A stretch of DNA of 64,000 nt from Gemmatimonadota bacterium (lineage in GTDB: Bacteria > 4572-55 > J002): contig RFFQ01000113.1 in NCBI GenBank assembly GCA_003697105.1, forward strand, positions 1-64,000, read 5' to 3'. The translations under genes and the position numbers were made by a program. Shown piece by piece: positions 10,059 through 19,816 of this stretch (positions are counted from its first letter, which is position 1; every line of letters starts with the position of its first letter). The notes beneath the pieces are model-generated. The model made no database searches, had not been told where the DNA came from, and saw only the letters and a list, made by a program, of their open reading frames with translations.

Positions 10059-10652
10059 ATGAAGCATCCGTTAGTAAACGTAGTTATATGGATTTTGATA
10101 CTGACTTTTGTGACGCATACCGTTTGGGCTCGTCCCGGTGACCCTAATGCCGGTGGGGATGATGGCGGATTATTGAATACCGATGACCCCACCGTGTTGG
10201 TATTGAGTATCTCGGCGGGGGTGCTGCTTGTCGGAGGGCTTATCTGGTGGTATATGGATAAAAAACAATCCGAGGAACTAGAAGCCGTGCGGCAAGAAGC
10301 AGTGACCATTGGTGAACGGCATGATATTGGGCTTTTCCCGTACCAGACCCAAAATCAAGCGGCAGAGGAACAACAGCTAGACCAGCAACTCACCCAGTTT
10401 ATGTTTGAGGCACTGCGAGACTCGGACAAATTTATTGTAAATGAGACCTCCTCACTCACCGAAAAAGCCATCATGGTTTTGGGAGAGGTCTCCGTGTTTG
10501 GGTCGATTATCGAGGTCGAAACGCGGATGGTTGACTCTCAATTTGGGAAAACCCTATTCAAAGAAACCCAATCCTTTGAAACGGTGGATGATATTCCGGC
10601 GGCATTTTCGGAGATTGTCCTCCGCATGGCGGAAGCGTTGGAATCTGAGTAG
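10059..10652 (+). CDS. Hypothetical membrane-anchored protein
   Basis: AAAGGAG at 10041-10047 upstream of ATG 10059; N-terminal signal/TM, second TM VLVLSISAGVLLVGGLIWWYM. Track start 9939 lies inside the AMMECR1 gene. Confidence 0.7.
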   Translation: MKHPLVNVVIWILILTFVTHTVWARPGDPNAGGDDGGLLNTDDPTVLVLSISAGVLLVGGLIWWYMDKKQSEELEAVRQEAVTIGERHDIGLFPYQTQNQAAEEQQLDQQLTQFMFEALRDSDKFIVNETSSLTEKAIMVLGEVSVFGSIIEVETRMVDSQFGKTLFKETQSFETVDDIPAAFSEIVLRMAEALESE

Positions 10653-10666
10653 GGACGTTGCCATAA

Positions 10667-10960
10667 CAACAAAATCAACGTGCCTGCCGGGTTGGTATTT
10701 CATCACTATCTGTACCCGTGACCGGCAACCGTTTTTTTGGTCATATCGAAAATAGTGAAATGCACCTTTCGCCCATCGGGGAAATCGCTGCGCAATTCTG
10801 GCACGAAATCCCCCGGCATACGACCGGTTTTGTCACAACGGTATCATCGTTATTCATGATAACCGTGTAGGGGCATTGCAATGCCGCCGTCGTAAAAACG
10901 TCATCCGTAGAGACGTTGCATTGTAATGCCGCCGCCGTAAAAACGTCATCCGTAGAGACG
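10667..10960 (+). pseudogene. Degraded REP-associated tyrosine transposase (RAYT, Y1/IS200-like)
   Basis: Conceptual fragments across frames: STCLPGWYFITICTRDRQPFF / GHIENSEMHLSPIGEIAAQFWHEIPRHTTGFVT / NGIIVIHDNRVGALQCRRRKNVIRRDVAL, matching RAYT order (YFVTICT..., L..IG.I....W..IP, HGIIVI...VGA); frameshifted and internally deleted. Confidence 0.65.
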
Positions 10961-11042
10961 TTGCATTGCAACGTCTCTACCACGATGACATCGCCCAATG
11001 CAACGTCGCCGCCGTAAAACGTTGCATTGTAACGTCTCTACC
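10873..11042. repeat. REP-like palindromic repeat cluster with 45-bp tandem units
   Basis: GCATTGyAATGCCGCCGyCGTAAAAACGTCATCCGTAGAGACGTT at 10873 and again at 10918; perfect palindrome GTAGAGACGTTGCA-T-TGCAACGTCTCTAC at 10952-10980; a third diverged copy ends near 11042. Confidence 0.85.
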
Positions 11043-11082
11043 CAATGAACAATGATGAATGTAACAATGATGGAGAATTTCG

Positions 11083-11571
11083 ATGGCAGAAAATCTGTTT
11101 GTCCCACCGGACGCTACGCGGGAGGAAACCTATCAAGTGCTGATCCCCCAAATTGAAGCGCTGATCGAACCTGAAGCTGACCTCATCGCGAATATGGCAA
11201 ATATTACGGCGGTGCTCAAAGAAGCGATGGGTTTTTTCTGGGTTGGCTTTTACCGGCGGATCAACAATGAATTGGTTTTGGGTCCCTTTCAGGGACCCCT
11301 TGCCTGTACCCGCATTGCTCTGGATAAAGGCGTTTGCGGGGCGTGTGCCTCCCGAAAAAAGACGATCATTGTCCCTGATGTAGAGAAGTTTCCGGGGCAT
11401 ATCGCCTGTAGTAGTGCCTCTAAATCCGAAATTGTTGTGCCCCTAGTGGTAGGCAATATCGTGAAATTGGTCTTGGATGTGGATAGTGACCAATTAGATG
11501 ATTTTAGTGAGATCGACCAGCGGTATTTGGAGGAAATTGTAAGTTTGATAAAACGCAGGCATTACCAATGA
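11083..11571 (+). CDS. GAF-domain free methionine-(R)-sulfoxide reductase
   Basis: FFWVGFYRRINNELVLGPFQGPLACTRIALDKGVCGACASRKKTIIVPDVEKFPGHIACSSASKSEIVVPL, fRMsr GAF family with conserved Cys positions. Confidence 0.88.
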   Translation: MAENLFVPPDATREETYQVLIPQIEALIEPEADLIANMANITAVLKEAMGFFWVGFYRRINNELVLGPFQGPLACTRIALDKGVCGACASRKKTIIVPDVEKFPGHIACSSASKSEIVVPLVVGNIVKLVLDVDSDQLDDFSEIDQRYLEEIVSLIKRRHYQ

Positions 11572-11613
11572 AAAAACAGCGGAGCATGTGCTCCGCTGTT
11601 CCGTACATCCGGC

Positions 11614-11651
11614 ACCTGAAACATCTTGTTAATGACGTTTCAGGTTTTTTT
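11614..11651 (+). terminator. Intrinsic terminator between convergent genes
   Basis: ACCTGAAAC ... GTTTCAGGT followed by a T-tract; preceded by another hairpin ACAGCGGAGCatGTGCTCCGCTGT. Confidence 0.8.
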
Positions 11652-11661
11652 GTAAGGCGAT

Positions 11662-13593
11662 TTATTGCCGTTCTTTTACTAATCGCTCCACTACGGAAGG
11701 ATCGGCGAGGGTAGAGGTATCTCCTACATGCTCCAGATCACCCTCCGCAATTTTACGCAGAATCCGGCGCATGATTTTCCCGGAGCGTGTTTTGGGTAAG
11801 GCAGGGGTAAACTGGATTTTATCCGGGACAGCGTGGTGTCCAATGTGTTCTCGAACGGCGTCTTTGATGCGTTGCACAAGTTCATCCCCCGGTTTAACGC
11901 CGGTCATCAGGGTTACATAGGCATAAATTCCTTGTCCCTTTATCTCGTGAGGGAAGCCCACCACTGCCGCTTCTGCCACGCCTTCTGCCCGACCAATCGC
12001 ACCTTCTACTTCCGCCGTGCCAATGCGATGCCCGGAGACATTCAGCACATCATCTACTCGACCGGTAATCCAGTAGTATCCATCTTCATCCCGCCGGCAG
12101 CCGTCACCGGTAAAATAGTAGCCCGGGAAACGGGAAAAATAGGTATTGATGAAGCGCTCGTGATCGCCATAAACTGTGCGCATTTGACTGGGCCAAGAGG
12201 ACTTTATCGCCAGATAACCTTGTCCTTCACCTTCTAATTCCTCGCCGGCTTCGTTGAGCAGTACCGGTTCTATCCCAAAAAATGGCAGAGTTGCCGAGCC
12301 GGGTTTCGTGGGAGTAGCTCCCGGTAGGGGAGTGATCAAAATACCGCCGGTTTCGGTCTGCCACCACGTATCGACAATGGGGCAGTTCTCTTTGCCGACC
12401 ACTGTGTGATACCAATGCCACTCAGGAGATTTGATCGGTTCGCCGACGGTGCCGAGTAGTTTCAGTGAGGAGAGGTCGTGCTGGGTGACCCACGTATCCC
12501 CTTCTTTCATTAGGGCGCGGATTGCCGTCGGGGCGGTGTAGAATTGTTGCACCTTGTGTTTGGCAACTACCTGCCAAAATCGACCGTAATCGGGGTATGT
12601 TGGTACACCTTCAAACATCAGGGTAACGGCGCGATTGGCAAGGGGACCATAGATGATATATGAGTGACCGGTAATCCAACCGATGTCTGCCGTACACCAG
12701 TAAATATCCCCCGGATGATAATCGAACACATACTGATGGGTGAACGAGGTATAGACGAGGTAACCGCCAGTGGTGTGGAGCACGCCTTTGGGTTTCCCTG
12801 TTGAACCGGATGTATAAAGAATGAACAGCGGGTCTTCGGCGCTCATCTCTTCCGGGAGGCAGTTGGCGCCCACTTTTGCCATCTCTTCATGCCAGTAATA
12901 ATCCCGTCCGGCTTGCATATTCACGGCGGTGCCGGTGCGTTTGACCACAATCACGCTCTTAATGGAGGGGGTCTGTTCGACCGCTTGATCCGCATTGGCT
13001 TTCATCGGGATGTCTGTTTTTGGACCCCGTACCCCCGTATCCTGCGTAATAAGCACTTTACACGCCGAGTCATTAATCCGATCCGCGAGCGATTCCGCAC
13101 TGAACGCCCCAAAAACAATTGAATGGATCGCCCCAATCCGGGCACATGCCAGCATGGCTATCGCCAATTCGGGGATCATCTGCATATAAATGCACACCCG
13201 GTCTCCCTTTTGGATGCCATGCGCTTTGAGTACGTTGGCAAACCGGCTGACTTCTGCCAGTAATTGATTGAAAGTAAAGGTCTTATCTTCATTGGGGTCA
13301 TTGCCCTCCCAGATGATGGCAACGTCATCACCATAACCGGCTTCCACATGGCGATCCAAACAGTTATAGCACGCGTTGAGCGTGGCACCTTCAAACCAAC
13401 GGATCTTCCCGTTCACAAAATCGAAGGATCGAACGGTATCCCATTTTTTGTACCACGTGATGCGACCGGCAACCTCGCTCCAAAAGCCTTCGGGGTCGGT
13501 AATCGATTTTTGGTACATCTCGTGATATTCATCCAGAGATTTGATATAAGCATTTTGTGAAAAGGTTGGGGGGGGATAAAATTTACCGGACAT
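11662..13593 (-). CDS. acs: Acetyl-CoA synthetase
   Basis: 643 aa; [51 protein letters not shown]. Confidence 0.95.
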   Translation of the reverse strand: MSGKFYPPPTFSQNAYIKSLDEYHEMYQKSITDPEGFWSEVAGRITWYKKWDTVRSFDFVNGKIRWFEGATLNACYNCLDRHVEAGYGDDVAIIWEGNDPNEDKTFTFNQLLAEVSRFANVLKAHGIQKGDRVCIYMQMIPELAIAMLACARIGAIHSIVFGAFSAESLADRINDSACKVLITQDTGVRGPKTDIPMKANADQAVEQTPSIKSVIVVKRTGTAVNMQAGRDYYWHEEMAKVGANCLPEEMSAEDPLFILYTSGSTGKPKGVLHTTGGYLVYTSFTHQYVFDYHPGDIYWCTADIGWITGHSYIIYGPLANRAVTLMFEGVPTYPDYGRFWQVVAKHKVQQFYTAPTAIRALMKEGDTWVTQHDLSSLKLLGTVGEPIKSPEWHWYHTVVGKENCPIVDTWWQTETGGILITPLPGATPTKPGSATLPFFGIEPVLLNEAGEELEGEGQGYLAIKSSWPSQMRTVYGDHERFINTYFSRFPGYYFTGDGCRRDEDGYYWITGRVDDVLNVSGHRIGTAEVEGAIGRAEGVAEAAVVGFPHEIKGQGIYAYVTLMTGVKPGDELVQRIKDAVREHIGHHAVPDKIQFTPALPKTRSGKIMRRILRKIAEGDLEHVGDTSTLADPSVVERLVKERQ

Positions 13594-13670
13594 TCACAAG
13601 CTCCTTTCGTGGTAAAAAGTTTTAATTATGGTGAAAGGGATTCGATGGGTAAATGATGAATCGATTTCAG

Positions 13671-13853
13671 CTAATTCATCACGAAGAACAGAATAAATGC
13701 CGCTCCTACAATCGCGGAAAATGAACTGGTTAGCACACCATACAGCAACCAGACATTTTCTTGTCTTATAATTCGCGGTAAAATGGCGATCAATCCGGCG
13801 ACCTCTGCCACAATAAACAACACTAAAATGACCAGTTTAAGTGTCGTTGTCAT
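13671..13853 (-). CDS. Small hydrophobic protein (60 aa, two predicted TM segments)
   Basis: MTTTLKLVILVLFIVAEVAGLIAILPRIIRQENVWLLYGVLTSSFSAIVGAAFILFFVMN, directly after the ankyrin gene; start revised from 13973. Confidence 0.55.
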   Translation of the reverse strand: MTTTLKLVILVLFIVAEVAGLIAILPRIIRQENVWLLYGVLTSSFSAIVGAAFILFFVMN

Positions 13854-13854
13854 C

Positions 13855-15957
13855 TCAATACGCTCCAGCTTGGCGCAGAATGTGGGTGATTTCTTCGTAA
13901 CCCTCTGCGGTTGCTCGATAGAGGGGTGTTTCATCATACGGATTGCGCGAATCAAGGATGGCACCGGCATCAACCAACAACTGCACCATTGCCGGCTGGC
14001 GTGCCATCACTGCCCATTGGAGGGCGGTAGCTCGGTCTCCTTTGACCTGACGCCGCCCCTGTTCATCGTAAAAAGTGACTTCCCGCCGGCGATTGACATT
14101 TGCCCCATGATTCAGCAAAAATTCGGCAAATTCCACATGCCCTTGCCGGGCGGCAATCATCAGGGCGGTTGTACCGTGGTCATCCTGATCTGTGGTGTTG
14201 GCACCCGCCCGGATCAATGCGTTGGCAAACATCATGTTACCACTTTCCGCCAAATACATCAAGGTTGTTTTGCCGTGTGCATCTCGATCATTGATGGTGG
14301 CGCCCGCGCGGATCAGCAATTCAATGAGGCGAGTATTGCCGTTGGCGAAGGCAAACATGATCGCCGTCCGTCCATGAAAATCTGCCAGTAATACACTCGC
14401 ATGTGCGGCGATAAGTCGTTCTGCTACCCGGTAATGCCCCCCTTTTGCCGCCAGCATTAAAGGTGTTTTCCCTTCATTATCGTGTAAATAGACCCCCGCA
14501 CCGTTATCGAGCAAATGTTCCACAACCTGCAAATGACCCGCTCCGGCAGCCGCCATCAAGGGGGTTGTACCGTCCTGTGCCGGTTCATTCAGATCCACGC
14601 CGTGCTTTACGTAAAAATCGACAATTTCCAGATGACCGGCTTTTGCCGCTTTGAAAAACGCGGTCTCGCCGGCTACATCTTTGGCATAAAGGTCACTCCC
14701 TTTTTTGACCAGCAGTTGAAATGCCTCCACATGCCCGTTTTCTGCCGCAATCATTAACGCTGTTTTACCGTCGATATCCTGATCGTAAGGGTCAAGCCCG
14801 CGTTGGTAGAACAGATCGATCAGGTCTGGGTTACCTTGTTCGGCGGCTAACATCAACATCGTACGTTCGTGTATGTCGCGGAGGGTGTAATCCGCACCCT
14901 GCTGGATCAGGAATCGTGCCGCCTGCAAACGACCGGCTTGCACTGCGGCGGTCAATGGATTTTGCCCGCGCACGGTGGTGGCGTATAGATCGCCTCCGCT
15001 ATAGAGGACGGTTTCAATTTGCGTCACATCCCCGCGAGCGGCGGCTTCAAACAATGCCCGGTCTGCGGGGTAAAGATAATCCCTCGCCCCGGCGTCGCGC
15101 AGTATCTCTACAATCTGGGTGTGCCCTTGGGCTTCAGCAATCATTAGGGCGGTTTGCCCCTCTGGGTTTTCCCGATCCAAATCCTGCGGCTGTTCGATCA
15201 ATGCCTGCACGACCTCCTGATCCCCCCGATATGCGGCAACCATCAAGGGTGTATTGCCTTTAAAAAAGCCTTTGTCAAATGGATCGTCGAAATCGGCTTG
15301 GGCTTGATCCGAAATCAAGCCCGGATAGCCGTACCACGCTACGTCAAAAAGCGGTTGGTTGGGTTCCGGGGCGGCTCGGCGGAGCCGGTACACCATCTGT
15401 TTAGCGGTTTCATTGCCGGTGAGGGCTTTCTTTTCCGCCAGATAAAAGGGGGAATCGTGCGGATCATCGGGTTCGGTCAAATCCACCTGATGGTCCACCA
15501 GCCACGCCAGCAGATCGAGATCATCATGTTGAACTGCCCATAACAGCGGTGTGACCCCACTGGAATCCGGTGCATTGAGATCAGCACCGGATTGGATCAA
15601 CTGTTGCAAGGAATCGCGGGAAACCACACCCAACTGATCAATTAAGCGAATCGCTGGGGAAGTGGGTTCTAGCGGTATGGCGAGCGTATCTACCGGAGCG
15701 ACTTCCGGCAACGTGTCCGGTAGGGCGAGGTTGAGGGAATCGCGGGGATGTTTCATCAGCAAACTGTCAATTTCCAGTGCTAGGGTGTCCATCTCCAGGT
15801 GTAGCAAGGAATCCAGCCAAGCGGGGGCATTTTGTTCTAGTATGTCATTGGTGATGATCCGGTTCGAGTCTGGCTGTTCCGCAGCGAAACAGACCCCCTT
15901 CAACAAAAGTAAGATGCTGGTAATGAGTAGGATACGGTTGGTCATAAATGATTTCAT
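13855..15957 (-). CDS. Exported ankyrin-repeat protein with many tandem repeats
   Basis: Signal peptide MKSFMTNRILLITSILLLLKGVCFAAE; repeated G.TPLM.AA..GH...V..L...GA units. Start revised from 16056. Confidence 0.9.
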   Translation of the reverse strand: MKSFMTNRILLITSILLLLKGVCFAAEQPDSNRIITNDILEQNAPAWLDSLLHLEMDTLALEIDSLLMKHPRDSLNLALPDTLPEVAPVDTLAIPLEPTSPAIRLIDQLGVVSRDSLQQLIQSGADLNAPDSSGVTPLLWAVQHDDLDLLAWLVDHQVDLTEPDDPHDSPFYLAEKKALTGNETAKQMVYRLRRAAPEPNQPLFDVAWYGYPGLISDQAQADFDDPFDKGFFKGNTPLMVAAYRGDQEVVQALIEQPQDLDRENPEGQTALMIAEAQGHTQIVEILRDAGARDYLYPADRALFEAAARGDVTQIETVLYSGGDLYATTVRGQNPLTAAVQAGRLQAARFLIQQGADYTLRDIHERTMLMLAAEQGNPDLIDLFYQRGLDPYDQDIDGKTALMIAAENGHVEAFQLLVKKGSDLYAKDVAGETAFFKAAKAGHLEIVDFYVKHGVDLNEPAQDGTTPLMAAAGAGHLQVVEHLLDNGAGVYLHDNEGKTPLMLAAKGGHYRVAERLIAAHASVLLADFHGRTAIMFAFANGNTRLIELLIRAGATINDRDAHGKTTLMYLAESGNMMFANALIRAGANTTDQDDHGTTALMIAARQGHVEFAEFLLNHGANVNRRREVTFYDEQGRRQVKGDRATALQWAVMARQPAMVQLLVDAGAILDSRNPYDETPLYRATAEGYEEITHILRQAGAY

Positions 15958-15980
15958 TTTGTGCCAATAGAGGTTGCGAG

Positions 15981-16448
15981 CTACAATAGCGCAACCAGCT
16001 TTTCTACAGCTTCTGCGGGAGTTTCCGCACGAGGGGCGGGGACATCCAGCGCCCACGAACGGAGCAGTACAAGCGGTTTTTGCTGGGAGAGTGCTACCGC
16101 AATTTCTGAGAGCGTACCGTAACTGCCCGCCAACGCAATGATTCCATCACTGGAACTGATATTGATCCAGTTGCGGGCATAGCCGATGCCGGTAAAAATG
16201 GGAATATCCACGTAAGGGTTGGGTGGGGACTCCTGTGCATGAGTGCCGGGCAGGATACCGATGGTCAATCCACCCGCGGTTTTTGCTCCTTTACAGGCGG
16301 CTTCCATCACGCCGGTACGTCCCCCACACAACAGATGTGCACCTTTGGCAGCAATTAACCGCCCGGTTTCATACGCTAAGTTGTAGGTGACAGTGTCACA
16401 TTCCGAGCCGCCCATAACGCCGATTATTTTTGCCGGGGTTGATGTCAT
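15981..16448 (-). CDS. TIGR00725/LOG-like Rossmann-fold (SLOG) family protein
   Basis: IIGVMGGSECDTVTYNLAYETGRLIAAKGAHLLCGGRTGVMEAACKGAKTAGGLTIGILPG. Confidence 0.85.
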   Translation of the reverse strand: MTSTPAKIIGVMGGSECDTVTYNLAYETGRLIAAKGAHLLCGGRTGVMEAACKGAKTAGGLTIGILPGTHAQESPPNPYVDIPIFTGIGYARNWINISSSDGIIALAGSYGTLSEIAVALSQQKPLVLLRSWALDVPAPRAETPAEAVEKLVALL

Positions 16449-16921
16449 AACAAGACCTTCCAATCGATAGTAGGTATGGTTTTTTCCAACCGGTGTCTAT
16501 CCTCAACCACATGAAACGTAAGATTTGTAAAAATGTGTTTCGCATAAAAATGCACTTCATCTAGGGGGCAAACCTCATCTTGTGCTCCCTGATAAATGGT
16601 GGTGGGTATATCCACTTGACCGGGCAGATTCTCCCCGAATGCCCGCTTGACCAATGCGGGCGCCAGTAACACCAACTGGTGCACTTTTTCCGGGTGGTGG
16701 ATCGCGTAAACGGTTGCCATCAAGCCGCCAAAACTGGAACCGACAATCCGCCAATTATTGCCTTGAGCTAGAATGGGTTCGAGCTGTGCCATGCGCGCTT
16801 CAAAGTCGCCGGTAAAGTCTGGGGTGACGATTTCATTGGGGAAAATTTTTCGCAAAAGCACTGCTTTGGTGCTTAGGCTACTGCTCTCCAAACCATGAAT
16901 AAAAATTCGGTTTATCTTCAT
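16445..16921 (-). CDS. Alpha/beta hydrolase (YqiA-like esterase)
   Basis: IFIHGLESSS...NNWRIVGSSFGGLMATVYA...LVLLAPALV; G-x-S-x-G nucleophile elbow. Start revised from 16963. Confidence 0.8.
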   Translation of the reverse strand: MKINRIFIHGLESSSLSTKAVLLRKIFPNEIVTPDFTGDFEARMAQLEPILAQGNNWRIVGSSFGGLMATVYAIHHPEKVHQLVLLAPALVKRAFGENLPGQVDIPTTIYQGAQDEVCPLDEVHFYAKHIFTNLTFHVVEDRHRLEKTIPTIDWKVLL

Positions 16922-16932
16922 ATTTTTATCCT

Positions 16933-17931
16933 TCAATTTACCGCACCATTTTTCTTTGCCCACGTTACAAACTCTTGCCGTACACTATCCAACCGGATGT
17001 TGATCCCGCTGATGTTCGCCCCTTTGATGCTCTTCATTTTTTTCCAATCGGTATCGAACAGCACCATTTGGCGAAGATCGGCATTGCTGAAGTCTGCTCC
17101 TTTTACATTTGTTTCCCAGAGCTTGGCTTTTTGTAGATTTGTATTGCGGAGATCGGCATTTTTCAAGTTGGCTTGGCTCAAATCGGCGCCGGGCAATTCG
17201 GCATCATACAATTTAGCATCTTCCAGATTTGCCTCCACAAAGGTGGCGCCGTCCAGTTTTGCCCGCCGGAAGGAGACATTTTTCAAGTTTGCCCCATCAA
17301 AATTGGCTTGGCGCAAATTGGCACCACTGAAGTCCACATTTTCCAGATGAACGCCCTGCAGTTGGGCACCTGCCAGAATTGCCCCGCTGAGATTGATCGT
17401 ACCCGCTTGGATACCTGCCGCTTTAAGTTCTGTGCGTTCCATTTCCACGTAGGCTTTGAGGGCTTCTGCCCGGACCCGGATATTGATCTGTGGATTGTAG
17501 ATCGTCTCCAGTAATTGGGCACGCCGGGCAAACCGGGTATCCAGACTTTGCGCGTCGATCTGCCGTTGGATTTGCCGGTTTTGCTGGGCGAGTAAGAAGT
17601 TTTGCTGAATCAGGAGCAAAAACGGAATGATGCTGATGACCAATCCCACGGTACCGACTCGGATCATCCGCCGTAGAATTGCTGCAACAAAATCAGCGGT
17701 CTCTTCTGCATCAAGCCGCTTTTGGTCGATCAGACTTTTGAACCAACGGCGGGCACTGGTGGTGAGGGATAATCCCGCGATCAATTTGACGGCAAATTCC
17801 GTGAAGGTTAGGGTTATCTTTCGGTATTGTTTTTTTGTTTCGGCAATCCGCTCTAGATCGCGCTGTAACGTGGCATTTTCTGCCTTGAGTTGCTCATTTT
17901 CCGCTTTTAATTTTTCCCATTGATCTGCCAT
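16933..17931 (-). CDS. Membrane-anchored pentapeptide-repeat protein with N-terminal coiled coil
   Basis: N-terminal MADQWEKLKAENEQLKAENATLQRDLERI, TM GTVGLVISIIPFLLLI, then A(D/N)LxxA(N/D)L pentapeptide repeats. Confidence 0.85.
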   Translation of the reverse strand: MADQWEKLKAENEQLKAENATLQRDLERIAETKKQYRKITLTFTEFAVKLIAGLSLTTSARRWFKSLIDQKRLDAEETADFVAAILRRMIRVGTVGLVISIIPFLLLIQQNFLLAQQNRQIQRQIDAQSLDTRFARRAQLLETIYNPQINIRVRAEALKAYVEMERTELKAAGIQAGTINLSGAILAGAQLQGVHLENVDFSGANLRQANFDGANLKNVSFRRAKLDGATFVEANLEDAKLYDAELPGADLSQANLKNADLRNTNLQKAKLWETNVKGADFSNADLRQMVLFDTDWKKMKSIKGANISGINIRLDSVRQEFVTWAKKNGAVN

Positions 17932-18010
17932 CGGTCAATCCTCCAATCCGAAAAAGTGTATTGTGTGCGCCTCAGCATAGTAAAAAACGGGGTATAAATC
18001 AATAGGTTTG

Positions 18011-18039
18011 TTGACAGACGCCGCTTTTGAGCGTATACT
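18011..18039 (+). promoter_or_regulatory. Putative sigma70-like promoter
   Basis: TTGACA (18011-18016) - 17 nt - TATACT (18034-18039). Confidence 0.7.
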
Positions 18040-18089
18040 TTGCCCACACTCCTGCCAAAGACCCCCCTTTTCAGAAAGGCAAACCTTAT

Positions 18090-19067
18090 ATGAAAGCCGC
18101 GATATATCACCAATATGGAACGCCGGACGTCATTAAGCTGACCGAGGTTGAGACGCCGGTACCACACGATCATGAAATTCTCATTCGGATTCACGCGACG
18201 ACGGTTACAACGGTGGATTGCATTTTTCGTCGAGGTGACCAACTTGCCGCTCGGCTGTTTACCGGTGTCATGACCCCCAAATATCCCATTTTAGGGAGCG
18301 AACTTTCCGGCGAAATCGCCGCAACCGGTAAAGATGTGACCCGTTTCGCGGTAGGTGATGTGGTGTTTGCTTCCACCGCCGGATTTGGGGCACATGCCGA
18401 ATATGTCTGTTTACCAGAAGATGCCGCGGTGGCGCTCAAACCGGAACATCTAACCCACGAAGACGCCGCCGCGCTGGTGGATGGCGCGCTTACCGCATTG
18501 CCCTTTTTACGAGATACTGGACGGCTTCAACGCGGACAGACCCTACTGATCAATGGAGCTTCCGGTTCCGTGGGAAGTGCCGCCGTTCAACTTGCCAAGT
18601 ATCTGGGGGTAACCGTTACGGGGGTTTGCAGCACCAGCAATATCGATTGGGTAAGCTCACTTGGTGCGGATCAGGTGATCGATTATACCCAAACGGATTT
18701 TACCCAAACGGGTGATACTTACGACCTTATTTTCGATACCGTCGGTAAAGTACCGTTTTCACAGGCAAAACGGGCACTAAAACCCAGTGGCATGTATATG
18801 TCCACGGTGATTTCACTAACCATTCTCCGCCAAATGTTGTGGACATCCATCTTTGGTAATAAAAAAGCAAAATTTACTGCTACCGGGACGCGGTCTGCTG
18901 CCGAACGGAGGAAAGACCTCGCCTTTGTCAAAGACCTGGTTGAGGCAAATCAACTTAAACCCATCATTGATCGTGCCTACCCGCTGGAACAGATCGCCGA
19001 AGCGCATCGCTACGTGGAAAAAGGACACAAAAAAGGCAATGTGATCATCACTGTAGCCAAGAGATAG
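18090..19067 (+). CDS. Zinc-independent MDR-family NAD(P)-dependent alcohol dehydrogenase/quinone oxidoreductase
   Basis: MKAAIYHQYGTPDVIKLTEVETPVP..., LINGASGSVGSAAVQLAKYLG nucleotide-binding motif. Start revised from 18027. Confidence 0.9.
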   Translation: MKAAIYHQYGTPDVIKLTEVETPVPHDHEILIRIHATTVTTVDCIFRRGDQLAARLFTGVMTPKYPILGSELSGEIAATGKDVTRFAVGDVVFASTAGFGAHAEYVCLPEDAAVALKPEHLTHEDAAALVDGALTALPFLRDTGRLQRGQTLLINGASGSVGSAAVQLAKYLGVTVTGVCSTSNIDWVSSLGADQVIDYTQTDFTQTGDTYDLIFDTVGKVPFSQAKRALKPSGMYMSTVISLTILRQMLWTSIFGNKKAKFTATGTRSAAERRKDLAFVKDLVEANQLKPIIDRAYPLEQIAEAHRYVEKGHKKGNVIITVAKR

Positions 19068-19069
19068 CC

Positions 19070-19801
19070 ATGAAACTGAAGGAAATATTTACCGCTAAAG
19101 ATGTCATCAAAATCGTCATTGAGATTGCCACCATCGTGTTCAGCGTTTTGCTGGCGTTTGGCATCAATGAATGGCGGCAAAACCAGATTAATCAAAACAA
19201 TGTGAAAAGCGTTTACGGGAGTATCCAGTACGAAATAGAAACCAATAAGCAAGCCATCCAAGACGCTTTTTCTTACCACGAAACACTGATCAAAGCAATT
19301 TACAACGGCGATCACTCCCGTGAAGTGGCAGCGTTTGATCTGAAAAACGAGCCTTTAGATTTTAACAATGAAGCGCACGTAACCGCCTTTTTTGCACGAG
19401 AGGTTGAGATTGATGACGATTATCAGCTCATCAAAAAATCACCCGAAAAATATCTGATTTGGTTCGATTATACCATGCGAGGCAAAATCACACTGGAGAA
19501 CGACACCTTAAAAATCTATTTTCCGAAAGGGATTCAATTACAGTCTGCGGTTGTAGCCAACAATGCTTGGGAGATTGCACTTGCCACGCAGGCAACGGTT
19601 CACATGGATTACAATATCGTGCAAAAAATGGCAGAAATTTATAAATTACAAGTGCTGTACGAATCTCTCAACATCGAAAGTTTGAAGATGCTTTATCAAG
19701 GGAATTTCAAACTTCCCGCACTGGAAGATATAACCGAATTTGAACGAATGTTACTGCAAAAATATGATGAAATGAATGTCTTACTTGCTAGTCATATTTA
19801 A
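19070..19801 (+). CDS. Uncharacterised protein with one N-terminal TM segment (DUF6090-like architecture)
   Basis: MKLKEIFTAKDVIKIVIEIATIVFSVLLAFGINEWRQNQINQNNVKSVYGSIQYEIETNKQAI. Confidence 0.6.
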   Translation: MKLKEIFTAKDVIKIVIEIATIVFSVLLAFGINEWRQNQINQNNVKSVYGSIQYEIETNKQAIQDAFSYHETLIKAIYNGDHSREVAAFDLKNEPLDFNNEAHVTAFFAREVEIDDDYQLIKKSPEKYLIWFDYTMRGKITLENDTLKIYFPKGIQLQSAVVANNAWEIALATQATVHMDYNIVQKMAEIYKLQVLYESLNIESLKMLYQGNFKLPALEDITEFERMLLQKYDEMNVLLASHI

Positions 19802-19816
19802 AAGAAAGGGGTCAAC

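Noticed and set aside
10741-10998. Minus-strand ORF with repeated ALQCNVSTDDVFT peptides
   Set aside because: It is the antisense translation of the 45-bp REP-like tandem repeats, not a credible protein gene.
10860-11045. Short repeats considered as a CRISPR array
   Set aside because: Units are 45-bp tandem copies without unique spacers, palindromic, and no cas genes are nearby; REP/RAYT explains them better.
14721-15263. Plus-strand 180-aa ORF antisense to the ankyrin gene
   Set aside because: Arises from the repetitive codon pattern of the ankyrin repeats; no start context or family match.
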